NCBI GenBank assembly: GCA_963791805.1
Contig: CAWBTU010000006.1
Coordinates: forward strand, 1,178,001-1,242,000
DNA: 64,000 bases
Origin: JACMJL01 sp963791805
GTDB lineage: Bacteria; Bacillota; Clostridia; Clostridiales; Clostridiaceae
Reading direction: 5' to 3'
Shown here piece after piece: positions 34,437-40,906 of the stretch; the stretch's first letter is position 1; the number at the start of each line of letters is the position of its first letter. The notes under the pieces are model-generated. The model was given only the letters and a program-made list of their open reading frames with translations, made no database searches and had not been told where the DNA came from. The position numbers and the translations under genes were made by a program.

Positions 34437-35438
34437 ATGAACATATTAGTAACAGGGGCTGCAGGTTTTATAGGGAGATGGGTTGTGAAACAGTTATTGT
34501 CTGATGGACATAAAGTTGTTGGTCTTGATAATTTATCTAATGGCAGCTTAGAAAATCTAAAAGAATTTGAAAAAGATTCATTTCAATTTATTAAAGGGGA
34601 TATTAATGATTCTGAAATATTAGATAAGGTGTTTAAAGAAAAATATGATATCATATATCATCTTGGAGCCTCTATAAATGTTCAAGATAGCATTGATGAT
34701 CCTAAAACCACTTTTTATAATGATACAGTGGGAACCTTTAATATTCTTGAAAAAGCTAAGCTTCAAATGTTTGGGGAGCATGGTAAAATGAATAGTGATG
34801 GCTGGGTATTAGATCCGAAGGACAATATACATTCATGTAAAGTTGTTTTTATGAGCACTTGTATGGTCTATGATGTTGCTGGTGAACAGGGAATAAATGA
34901 AGAACATACCACTAAACCTGTATCCCCTTATGGAGGTAGTAAAATAGCTGCTGAAAACATGGTGCTTTCTTATTATAATACATATAAGTTGCCTACTGTT
35001 GTAATTAGACCCTTTAACACCTATGGGCCTTTTCAAAAAACTGGCGGCGAAGGTGGAGTTGTAGCTATATTTATTAATAATTCCTTAAAGGGTAATGATA
35101 TTAACATCTATGGATCGGGGGCGCAAACTAGAGATTTACTTTATGTAAAAGATTGTGCTAGCTTTGTTGTAGAAACTGGTTTTTCAGATAGGGTTGACGG
35201 TGAAATAGTAAATGCAGGTACAGGAAGAGATGTAAGTATAAATAAGCTAGCTAGGATTATTTCTCAGGATAGAGTGAGAGTTAATCATATTACACATATT
35301 CATCCTCAAAGTGAGATTATGAAACTTAAGTGTAATTATTCTAAAGCTAAGAAGCTCTTGAATTGGGAACCGAAATTTACGTTAGAGCAGGGAATCAAAG
35401 AAACGGAAAATTGGATAGTTACGAAAAGTTTAAATTGA
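34437..35438 (+). CDS. NAD-dependent nucleotide-sugar epimerase/dehydratase (extended SDR)
   Basis: 333 residues. Glycine motif VTGAAGFIGRWVVKQLL at residues 5-21, VVGLDNLSNGSLENL for the cofactor ribose, and active site FMSTCMVYD...SPYGGSKIAAEN (Ser-Thr, Tyr-x3-Lys). The family includes UDP-glucose 4-epimerases and GDP-mannose or CDP-glucose 4,6-dehydratases; the exact substrate is not readable. An insertion near residues 105-140 precedes the active-site strand. Last gene of the sugar island, followed by the sigma-D promoter of flagellin 3. Confidence 0.85.
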   Translation: MNILVTGAAGFIGRWVVKQLLSDGHKVVGLDNLSNGSLENLKEFEKDSFQFIKGDINDSEILDKVFKEKYDIIYHLGASINVQDSIDDPKTTFYNDTVGTFNILEKAKLQMFGEHGKMNSDGWVLDPKDNIHSCKVVFMSTCMVYDVAGEQGINEEHTTKPVSPYGGSKIAAENMVLSYYNTYKLPTVVIRPFNTYGPFQKTGGEGGVVAIFINNSLKGNDINIYGSGAQTRDLLYVKDCASFVVETGFSDRVDGEIVNAGTGRDVSINKLARIISQDRVRVNHITHIHPQSEIMKLKCNYSKAKKLLNWEPKFTLEQGIKETENWIVTKSLN

Positions 35439-35476
35439 CTACTTTGATTAAAGTCAATAAATATACATTTATTTTC

Positions 35477-35503
35477 TAAAGTAAAATTATTTTCATACGA
35501 TAA
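35477..35503 (+). promoter_or_regulatory. Sigma-D promoter of flagellin 3
   Basis: TAAA (35477-35480), 17 bases, CGATAA (35498-35503), continuing as CGATAATA. Start codon 34 bases downstream, so the leader is short and lacks the hairpins of flagellins 1 and 2. Confidence 0.88.
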
Positions 35504-35536
35504 TATACAATAAGAAAATAATTGGAGTTGATTTTT

Positions 35537-36382
35537 ATGAGACTTAGTCATAATATACCATCATTAAATATATATTCGGGTTACTCTAAAGCGGTAGAAA
35601 GGCAAAGTACTGCGCTTCAGAGGATTTCTAGCGGATTGAAGATAAATAGCGCAAAAGATAATCCTAAGGGACTTACAAGTAGCGAAACTATAAATATGCA
35701 GGTAAGAGGGTTACAAATAGCAAATAAAAACTTACAGGATGGTGCAAGTATGTTGCAGACTACTGAAGGAGGACTAAATGAAATTTCGTCAAGCCTTCAA
35801 AGAATTAGAGAACTAACAGTTCAAGCAAACACTGGAACCGTTAATGATAGTGATAAGCAAATAATTCAAGGTGAAATTGGTCAAATGATTAAAAATATCG
35901 ATGACCTTTCAAAAGGTACTACCTTTAATGGAATAAATCTAATTGGAAATACAGACCCAAGCTTAAAACCAGTATCAACAGCAATTGGAGCAAATCCGTA
36001 CGACCTACTTGATATTCCAACTTATAATTTTTCAAGTAATAACATTGGAGATGGAGTAAATTTTCTTTCCAATATAGATGTAACAACAAAGGCAGGTGCT
36101 GACAGTGCACTTGGTGTAATAGATGGTGCAATTAATCAAGTTGTTGCTGCTAGGAGCAAATATGGAGCTTTAGAAAATAGATTTGATACAGGTCAACAGG
36201 AAACTAGTGAAATTTCTGATAGATTAACAAGTGCCTCTAGTGATCTTACTGATACTGATGTTGCAGCGGAAATGATTGAGTATTCTAAAAATGGTATTAT
36301 CCAAGATGCAAGCACAGCTATGATTGCACAAACAAATAGATTCCCACAGGATGTATTGAGAATTCTAGATAATATAAAGTAG
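35537..36382 (+). CDS. Divergent flagellin-family protein (flagellin 3)
   Basis: 281 residues, flagellin D0/D1 at both ends: RLSHNIPSLNIYSGYSKAVERQSTALQRISSGLKIN and DLTDTDVAAEMIEYSKNGIIQDASTAMIAQTNRFPQDVLRIL. It differs from flagellins 1 and 2 in the first residues (RLSHN instead of VINHN) and lacks the QQPQQVLQLLR end. The middle is short, so little D2/D3 surface domain. ATG 35537 follows GGAG; the in-frame TTG 35522 is upstream of that site. A minor filament subunit or one used at a special position is likely. Own sigma-D promoter and strong terminator. Confidence 0.9.
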   Translation: MRLSHNIPSLNIYSGYSKAVERQSTALQRISSGLKINSAKDNPKGLTSSETINMQVRGLQIANKNLQDGASMLQTTEGGLNEISSSLQRIRELTVQANTGTVNDSDKQIIQGEIGQMIKNIDDLSKGTTFNGINLIGNTDPSLKPVSTAIGANPYDLLDIPTYNFSSNNIGDGVNFLSNIDVTTKAGADSALGVIDGAINQVVAARSKYGALENRFDTGQQETSEISDRLTSASSDLTDTDVAAEMIEYSKNGIIQDASTAMIAQTNRFPQDVLRILDNIK

Positions 36383-36399
36383 ATTTGTAGGTGCACCAG

Positions 36400-36447
36400 G
36401 GGTCATGTCAATAAATTTTATTTATTGACATGACCCTCTTTTTTTTA
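36400..36447 (+). terminator. Strong intrinsic terminator of flagellin 3
   Basis: A perfect 16-bp stem (36400-36415 with 36421-36436, GGGTCATGTC.../...GACATGACCC) with a 5-base loop, followed by a long T run. It isolates the csrA2-flagellin 2 unit. Confidence 0.95.
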
Positions 36448-36464
36448 TTCTTTTCATTATGCAC

Positions 36465-36491
36465 TAAAGTATTAAAATGTAAATCCGATAA
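36465..36491 (+). promoter_or_regulatory. Sigma-D promoter of the csrA2-flagellin 2 unit
   Basis: TAAA (36465-36468), 17 bases, CGATAA (36486-36491) within TCCGATAA, the closest match to GCCGATAA in the window. The start point near 36500 leaves about 220 bases of leader before csrA2. Confidence 0.85.
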
Positions 36492-36558
36492 TTAACTAGG
36501 TAAATTAATCTAATATTACACAAAAAAATATTTTTATAAAATATTTTTACAAAAGGTA

Positions 36559-36585
36559 TAAAGTTATGTAATTTATCTACGAAAT
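36559..36585 (+). promoter_or_regulatory. Possible second sigma-D promoter ahead of csrA2
   Basis: TAAA (36559-36562), 17 bases, CGAAAT (36580-36585). It shares the upstream AAAAGGTATAAAG with the flagellin 1 promoter but has a weaker -10 region. Confidence 0.5.
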
Positions 36586-36622
36586 ACTAAATATAACAAT
36601 GAAATATAAAAAATATAATATT

Positions 36623-36701
36623 AAATCATGGATGATTTAGAACCCAATCTAATTTGCAGGACGCAAAAATGGTTGGAAATTATGATCATCCATTTTTATT
36701 T
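36623..36701 (+). ncRNA. GGA-loop RNA element 1 in the csrA2 leader (candidate CsrA target or attenuator)
   Basis: Outer stem ATGGATGAT (36628-36636) with ATCATCCAT (36685-36693); possible middle pairing CCAA (36644-36647) with TTGG (36673-36676); terminal hairpin TTTGC-AGGAC-GCAAA (36653-36667) with GGA in the loop. The outer stem is followed by TTTTATTTG, so it looks like an intrinsic terminator ending 20 bases before the csrA2 start codon. Core GCAGGACGC is repeated in element 2 at 36947. It could be an attenuator bound by CsrA, or the end of a short sigma-D-driven CsrA-titrating RNA. Confidence 0.6.
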
Positions 36702-36720
36702 GTTCAAGGAGGAAAAAATA

Positions 36721-36888
36721 ATGTTAGTAATAGGCAGGAAGCCAGGAGAATATGTAATGATAGGTGATGAAATAATGGTAAAGGTAGTTAAATCTGAAAA
36801 TGGTGATTTAAGACTTGCCATTGATGCGCCAAAGGAGCTTGTTATAACTAGAGGAGAAATTCTAGAAAGCTTAAAATCAGCTAAATAG
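36721..36888 (+). CDS. csrA2: Carbon storage regulator CsrA, second copy (short, 55 residues)
   Basis: 55 residues with the CsrA beta-strand core (LVIGRKPGEYVMIGDEIMVKVV, LRLAIDAPKELVITRGEIL). It lacks the C-terminal extension present in the 72-residue copy at 19491. ATG 36721 has AAGGAGG 9 bases upstream; an upstream in-frame ATG at 36628 lies inside the RNA element and is not credible. No fliW is adjacent. It sits between sigma-D promoters and a flagellin gene and is flanked on both sides by GGA-loop RNA elements, so autoregulation and regulation of flagellin 2 are the obvious roles (inference). Confidence 0.9.
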   Translation: MLVIGRKPGEYVMIGDEIMVKVVKSENGDLRLAIDAPKELVITRGEILESLKSAK

Positions 36889-36914
36889 TAAATACCACAA
36901 CTACATATAAAAGT

Positions 36915-36989
36915 GCTCAGGAGGAGCTAATTTATTTTGTAAACCAGCAGGACGCTGGCGAGACAGAATGAATTAGCTCTTTTTATTTT
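36915..36989 (+). ncRNA. GGA-loop RNA element 2 between csrA2 and flagellin 2 (terminator-like)
   Basis: A 13-bp stem GAGCTAATTTATT (36924-36936) with AATGAATTAGCTC (36967-36979), one G-T wobble, is followed by TTTTTATTTT. Inside it sits CCAGC-AGGAC-GCTGG (36944-36958), GGA in the loop. Just upstream a competing hairpin GCTC-AGGAG-GAGC (36915-36927) also shows GGA in its loop and shares four bases with the terminator stem. It would end csrA2 transcripts or, if CsrA stabilises the upstream hairpin, allow read-through into flagellin 2. Confidence 0.65.
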
Positions 36990-36991
36990 GT

Positions 36992-37196
36992 TAATAAACC
37001 GAAAGGTTTGTTATATATTTTTTATCTGTTATTGAGTTGGCCGACTCACAATACCAAAAACATTAATCACAGCAGAAGGTTGACAAAGTGTTCAAAAACA
37101 ACATTTCAACCATTTAGTTAGTAAGCTCAAAGAGCTTAACTATAAATAAAAATAGTGTGCAAGGAAGTGCACTTAAAAAATCAAGGAGGAATTATT
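36992..37196 (+). promoter_or_regulatory. Structured flagellin-2 leader with a candidate CsrA hairpin
   Basis: Hairpins in order: TAATAAACC-GAAA-GGTTTGTTA (36992-37013); a palindrome TGAGTTGGCCGACTCA centred on GGCC (37033-37048); GGTTG/CAACC near 37078-37111; TAAGCTC-AAA-GAGCTTA (37122-37138); GTGCA-AGGAAG-TGCAC with GGA in the loop, ending about 25 bases before the start codon; then AAGGAGG. The order matches the flagellin 1 leader. No convincing promoter was found in this interval: TTGACA at 37080 lacks a -10 partner. Confidence 0.65.
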
Positions 37197-38660
37197 ATGG
37201 TAATTAATCACAATATCGCAGCAAACAATGCAATTAGGAATGCAAACATTAACTCAACTAGTGGAAGTAAAGCAATGGAAAAACTTTCTACAGGTCTTAG
37301 AATAAACAAGGCTGGAGATGACGCAGCAGGTCTTGCTATATCAGAAAAAATGAGAGGACAAATCAGAGGTCTTGATCAAGCTTCAAGTAATTCACAAGAT
37401 GCTATATCATTAATACAAACTGGTGAAGGTGCATTAAATGAAACTCACTCAATTCTTCAAAGAATGAGAGAACTTGCAGTTCAATCAGCTTCAGATACTA
37501 ATATTGGTACTGATAGAAAACAAATTCAAGGTGAAATGGATCAGTTAGCAACAGAAATAACTAGAATATCAAATGACACTGAGTTCAACCAAAAAAATCT
37601 TTTAGGTGGAAACTTAAATGATACTTATCAAGTTGGTGCTAATAGTGGTCAAAATATTAAGTTAACACTTGGTTCTATGGATGCTCAAACTTTAGGAGTT
37701 GCATCTAATGCGTTTGTTGCAGCTACAAGTGGAGCAACAGATGCAACTGGAGCAACTGTTGATAAATCACTTAAAGGTACTTCAATAACTAATGGAGCAA
37801 GTTTGACATTATCAGCTAATGCTACAGCGGCAGCTACAGCATGGGCAGCAGGTGCAGCTGGAATGACAGGTGTAACTATAACTTCATCTACTCAGTCATC
37901 CACATATAATAGTTACAAAATTATAACTGCAACTTCAGGTGGCGGTGCCCCAACAGCAGCTATAGATAATACTGCAAAAACAATTACACTTACAGGTAGT
38001 GGAACTGCTGCTGATTGGACTGCTGCAAATATAAATACAGCATTTACTAATGCAAGCATTGGATTAACTGCAACTGGTAATGCAAGTGCTATAGCTGCTT
38101 CTGGAGCTGGAACAGCAGCAACTACTGCTGGATTAGCTGCAAACGAAGTAAAGTTAACAATTGGATCAGGTAGTGTAGTTGTTAAAAATACTGCAACAAG
38201 TGCAACATTTACTGATGCAGCAAATGGTGGATTAACTGTTAAGCTTGATGGGTCTTTAACTGCAGCAACTGCAGCAACAATTACAATAACAGATACAGCT
38301 TCAACAGCTGCAACATTCGCAGCAGATGGAACAATGACAAAAGGCGTTGTACAAGCTGGTATTGATGTTTCATCTCAACCAGCAGCAAACACTGCAATCA
38401 AAACAATAAATGACGCTATAGAAACTGTTTCAACTGAAAGAAGTAAACTTGGTGCTTACCAAAACAGATTAGAGCACACAATAGCTAACTTAGGAACATC
38501 AAGTGAAAACTTAACATCAGCTGAATCAAGAATTAGAGACGTAGATATGGCTAAAGAAATGTCTATATTCTCAAAGAACAACATTCTTAGCCAAGCTGCT
38601 CAAGCTATGCTTGCACAAGCTAACCAACAACCACAACAAGTTCTTCAATTATTAAGATAG
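37197..38660 (+). CDS. hag2: Flagellin 2 (large, Ala/Thr-rich centre)
   Basis: 487 residues. D0/D1 ends are nearly those of flagellin 1 (MVINHNIAANNAIRNAN; SRIRDVDMAKEMSIFSKNNIL; QQPQQVLQLLR), but the centre (about 175-405) is longer and dominated by Ala, Thr, Ser and Gly, giving many possible O-glycosylation sites. ATG 37197 follows AAGGAGGAATT. Expression appears to depend on read-through from the csrA2 unit or on an unseen promoter. Terminator at 38702. Confidence 0.96.
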   Translation: MVINHNIAANNAIRNANINSTSGSKAMEKLSTGLRINKAGDDAAGLAISEKMRGQIRGLDQASSNSQDAISLIQTGEGALNETHSILQRMRELAVQSASDTNIGTDRKQIQGEMDQLATEITRISNDTEFNQKNLLGGNLNDTYQVGANSGQNIKLTLGSMDAQTLGVASNAFVAATSGATDATGATVDKSLKGTSITNGASLTLSANATAAATAWAAGAAGMTGVTITSSTQSSTYNSYKIITATSGGGAPTAAIDNTAKTITLTGSGTAADWTAANINTAFTNASIGLTATGNASAIAASGAGTAATTAGLAANEVKLTIGSGSVVVKNTATSATFTDAANGGLTVKLDGSLTAATAATITITDTASTAATFAADGTMTKGVVQAGIDVSSQPAANTAIKTINDAIETVSTERSKLGAYQNRLEHTIANLGTSSENLTSAESRIRDVDMAKEMSIFSKNNILSQAAQAMLAQANQQPQQVLQLLR

Positions 38661-38701
38661 TAATTTTTAGATAATTGATAAGCTTATAAAAGTAATATTA
38701 G

Positions 38702-38732
38702 GGAGTCAGGGTGGAAGCTCTGGCTCCTTTCT
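38702..38732 (+). terminator. Intrinsic terminator of flagellin 2
   Basis: GGAGTCAG (38702-38709) pairs with CTGGCTCC (38720-38727), one G-T wobble, followed by TTTCTT. Confidence 0.8.
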
Positions 38733-38758
38733 TAATTAAGAGAGTAGGAGGTAATGAT

Positions 38759-38938
38759 ATGGATATAGCAGCATTATCAATGGCAATGAGTCAATCAAGA
38801 GTAAAGGAATCAGCTGGCTTAGCAGTGATGAAGCTAACAATGGATACAGGAAAGCAAACTGCTACTCAGATGACAGAAATGATTAAGGACGGTGCAGTAG
38901 ATTCTAATTTAGGAAATTACTTGGATGTAAGTGTATAG
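38759..38938 (+). CDS. yjfB: YjfB-family putative motility protein
   Basis: 59 residues. MDIAALSMAMSQSRVKESAGLAVMKLTMDTG is the YjfB signature, a small protein family found near flagellar genes in Firmicutes; function unknown. AGGAGG lies 8 bases before ATG 38759. It lies after flagellin 2, past that gene's terminator, and has its own hairpin terminator. Confidence 0.85.
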   Translation: MDIAALSMAMSQSRVKESAGLAVMKLTMDTGKQTATQMTEMIKDGAVDSNLGNYLDVSV

Positions 38939-38976
38939 CAGAAGCAGAAGAACAGAACATGGGAAAATATTAGAAT

Positions 38977-39017
38977 GAGCATTAATGGCTTTAGAAATAG
39001 CTATTGATGCTCATTTT
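38977..39017 (+). terminator. Terminator-like hairpin after yjfB
   Basis: GAGCATTAATGGCT (38977-38990) pairs with AGCTATTGATGCTC (38999-39012) with two wobbles, loop TTAGAAAT, then ATTTTG. Confidence 0.7.
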
Positions 39018-39530
39018 GCTATAGGGGCTATTCCTACTTTGCAGGGCAAACAGGGCACAGTTTCAGCCCTACTAGACATCTAAAATAGAAGTAGTCAGTA
39101 GTAGTGAACCGAAAATGTAGTGAATACTGCTACAATCCTAAAATACCGACACTGTTGACACTGTGAAAATAAGTATGTCGATAGTTTCGGTAGTGCCAAT
39201 ATCTATGGCAGAAAAGGGAGTTCACTGCAAAAATATTCTGTAGTGGCTGAAACATGAAGAGCTATTGTAATACGAGGACTAACAGAAAATCAGCTATAAA
39301 ATATTCACTTCATAATTTGAATAATGCAGTGAAATGATAAAAGCCTAAGATGGAACAAACAGAATCAGAATTATGAAACAAAGGAACTAGTAAATGAGAC
39401 TAAAGATGTAATAGTATCAAAGGGGAGAACAGAGCAAGTTGTATGGTTCATTACTACTGGAAAACACCTAAAAGAAATATAAGATGTCTCAAAGCATTAT
39501 TTTAAGATTATGATTACTAATAATATGATT
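39018..39530. other. About 510 bases with no recognisable gene
   Basis: All frames are broken by stops and no family is recognised. Small structures exist: GGGC/GCCC near 39052-39068, TACCGA (39144-39149) with TCGGTA (39187-39192) around a CACTGT direct repeat, and TGCCA/TGGCA near 39196-39212. The stretch looks like decayed accessory DNA rather than a flagellar gene; a small RNA cannot be excluded. Confidence 0.5.
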
Positions 39531-39531
39531 A

Positions 39532-39540
39532 TGATATAAT
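39532..39540 (+). promoter_or_regulatory. Extended -10 promoter of the toxin-antitoxin remnant
   Basis: TGATATAAT (TGN-TATAAT) lies 24 bases before the start of the antitoxin-like gene. No good -35 box. Confidence 0.5.
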
Positions 39541-39563
39541 AATAGAAAAGGAGGCTGAGTTTT

Positions 39564-39860
39564 ATGGAATTGAGAAGAAACAATGCGGTTATTATACCGG
39601 AAGATGTACTTCCATTATTAGATGATTTAGCACATGGCGATTCACTTGATGAAAATGTACGTATTTCAATAGCAATAAGTTTGTTTGTGGCTAAGAGTGT
39701 CTCTTTAGCAAGAGCAGCTGAAATTGCAGAGCTTTCATTAAATGACTTTATTTATACACTTAAATTAAAAAATATACCATGGGGAGAATATACTGATGAA
39801 GACATAAAGGAAGATGAAATAGCATTAAAAGACCTATTTAAGGAGCATAAAAATGATTAA
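39564..39860 (+). CDS. UPF0175 family antitoxin-like protein
   Basis: 98 residues. The UPF0175 pattern is seen in VRISIAISLFVAKSVSLARAAEIAELSLNDFIYTLKLKNIPWGEYTDEDIKED: an N-terminal part followed by a helix-turn-helix-like region and an acidic C-terminus. Members pair with DUF3368 PIN-domain toxins. AAAGGAGG precedes the ATG. The toxin frame overlaps its last 8 bases, as in intact pairs. Confidence 0.8.
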   Translation: MELRRNNAVIIPEDVLPLLDDLAHGDSLDENVRISIAISLFVAKSVSLARAAEIAELSLNDFIYTLKLKNIPWGEYTDEDIKEDEIALKDLFKEHKND

Positions 39861-40047
39861 TATTGTTTGTAATTCTAGTGCTATAATAGGTTTATGTATT
39901 ATTAAAAAATTGAATTTATTATGGGAACTTTTCAATGAAGTGTATATAACTGAAGAGGTTTATAAAGAAATTGTACAAAATAATGAATTAAGACATTATG
40001 GCGAACAAGAACTTATTAATGCAGTAGAATGCATCCACAGTATTTAA
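39853..40047 (+). pseudogene. Truncated DUF3368 PIN-domain toxin
   Basis: 64 residues only. The start (NIVCNSSAIIGLCIIKKLNLLWELFNEVYITEEVYKEIV) is the N-terminal third of a DUF3368/PIN ribonuclease, including a leading acidic-position region where Asp is replaced by Asn (CNSSAI versus the usual SDTSPL). The family is about 150-160 residues, so most of the nuclease fold and later acidic residues are missing. After the break the DNA encodes an unrelated fragment. It is unlikely to be an active toxin. Confidence 0.75.
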
Positions 40048-40186
40048 AGTACAGGTCATAGGTAATGGTGAGAAAATATACTGCTGCGATGATGAAAGAA
40101 GAATGTATTTTGAAATGTATGCTTTTAAGGATTACGCTTTGCTAAATGAAGAAAGAGAAATAGTAGAGATGCATTGGCGGAATTGA
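40040..40186 (+). pseudogene. Protein fragment without a start codon
   Basis: A 48-codon open stretch reading VFKVQVIGNGEKIYCC...MYFEMYAFKDYALLNEEREIVEMHWRN to TGA 40184-40186. It has a credible amino-acid pattern but no start codon, and it follows directly on the truncated toxin in another frame. I cannot name the family. It marks a deletion or recombination junction. Confidence 0.4.
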
Positions 40187-40221
40187 TGCTGGAAAAGATT
40201 AATTGAGTAGTGAAGTGTAAT

Positions 40222-40258
40222 AAGTCTGAAATGGAGTCAAATCTGTTTCGGGCTTTTG
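40222..40258 (+). terminator. Possible terminator after the remnant
   Basis: AAGTCTGAAA (40222-40231) pairs with TTTCGGGCTT (40246-40255), two wobbles, followed by TTGTATTATTT. Confidence 0.5.
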
Positions 40259-40381
40259 TATTATTTAATGTAATTCTAAGTAAAATGTAATCTTTTATTT
40301 TCTCTGCATTTGTGAAATTAAAATTTTCTGCGAGTTATGTAAATAAATTATTATTATTGTAGAATTATTTTGAGTAAGTAG

Positions 40382-40387
40382 TATAAT
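40382..40387 (+). promoter_or_regulatory. Possible -10 box of the 113-residue gene
   Basis: TATAAT, 63 bases before the start codon; a TTGTAG lies 19 bases upstream of it. Spacing is longer than ideal. Confidence 0.35.
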
Positions 40388-40449
40388 TAGATTAAATGAA
40401 GAATTAATATTATCAATTTAGCAGGCAAATATAGTTAAGGAGAGATATT

Positions 40450-40791
40450 ATGAAGAATAATGTAGATTTAGTAAATGAATTCATAGAAACTATTAAAGCT
40501 AAAACCAATGAGATAATGAAAAACTCAAAAGAGAAGGATACAATTATTAGAGCTAAAGAGATGATAGACTATATTAACCAATGGAATGACAGCATAGAAA
40601 ATGATAGAACTTTTTTAGCGAAAAATATCGAAAACAGTATGAAGGAAGCAAAAAATAGAAATTCAGAGATGGAAAGCATTTTATATATTATTCATGGTGA
40701 CTTAATTAATTCTAGGATATCTGTAGAAAAAGCTAGAGAATTGTATGAACAATACTTAAATTTGGAGTTATTCGAGAATAAACTACGTTAA
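40450..40791 (+). CDS. Unknown 113-residue helical protein upstream of the rod operon
   Basis: No recognised domain. Almost entirely helical and charged, with heptad-like runs (VDLVNEFIETIKAKTNEIMKNSKEKDTIIRAKEMIDYINQW and ISVEKARELYEQYLNLELFENKLR). No membrane segment, no cysteines. AAGGAGAG precedes the ATG. A single gene with its own terminator at 40808, inserted between the decayed spacer and flgB. Confidence 0.7.
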   Translation: MKNNVDLVNEFIETIKAKTNEIMKNSKEKDTIIRAKEMIDYINQWNDSIENDRTFLAKNIENSMKEAKNRNSEMESILYIIHGDLINSRISVEKARELYEQYLNLELFENKLR

Positions 40792-40807
40792 AATTACATA
40801 ATTTGCA

Positions 40808-40845
40808 AATAAGAATCTGATTTAATCATATTCTTATTATTTTTG
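40808..40845 (+). terminator. Intrinsic terminator of the 113-residue gene
   Basis: AATAAGAAT (40808-40816) pairs with ATTCTTATT (40830-40838); TGAT/ATCA extends inside; followed by ATTTTTG. Confidence 0.7.
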
Positions 40846-40877
40846 TTAAAATTATGTAATATAATTGCGTTTTGCAT

Positions 40878-40906
40878 TTTACAAAAGAATATTTGCATAG
40901 TATAAT
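40878..40906 (+). promoter_or_regulatory. Sigma-A-type promoter of the early flagellar (rod/export) operon
   Basis: TTTACA (40878-40883), exactly 17 bases, TATAAT (40901-40906), 111 bases before flgB. The next 20 kb of tightly packed genes, ending with sigD, can be read from it. Confidence 0.75.

Noticed and set aside
35537..36382. Assignment as a second FlgL
   Set aside because: Ends match flagellin (SGLKIN..., FPQDVLRIL) rather than the RVTNKM start of FlgL, and it has its own late promoter.
36653..36676. Cyclic di-GMP (GEMM) riboswitch, because GGACGCAAA also occurs in that class
   Set aside because: The other conserved parts (GNRA tetraloop receptor helix, second hairpin and the roughly 100-base fold) are missing; the match is only nine bases.
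37033..37048. Sigma-D -10 element (GGCCGACTCA) for flagellin 2
   Set aside because: No TAAA 17 bases upstream and the bases belong to a palindrome.
37080..37108. TTGACA as a sigma-A -35 box for flagellin 2
   Set aside because: The position 17 bases downstream reads ATTTCA, and no TATAAT-like box was found within acceptable spacing.
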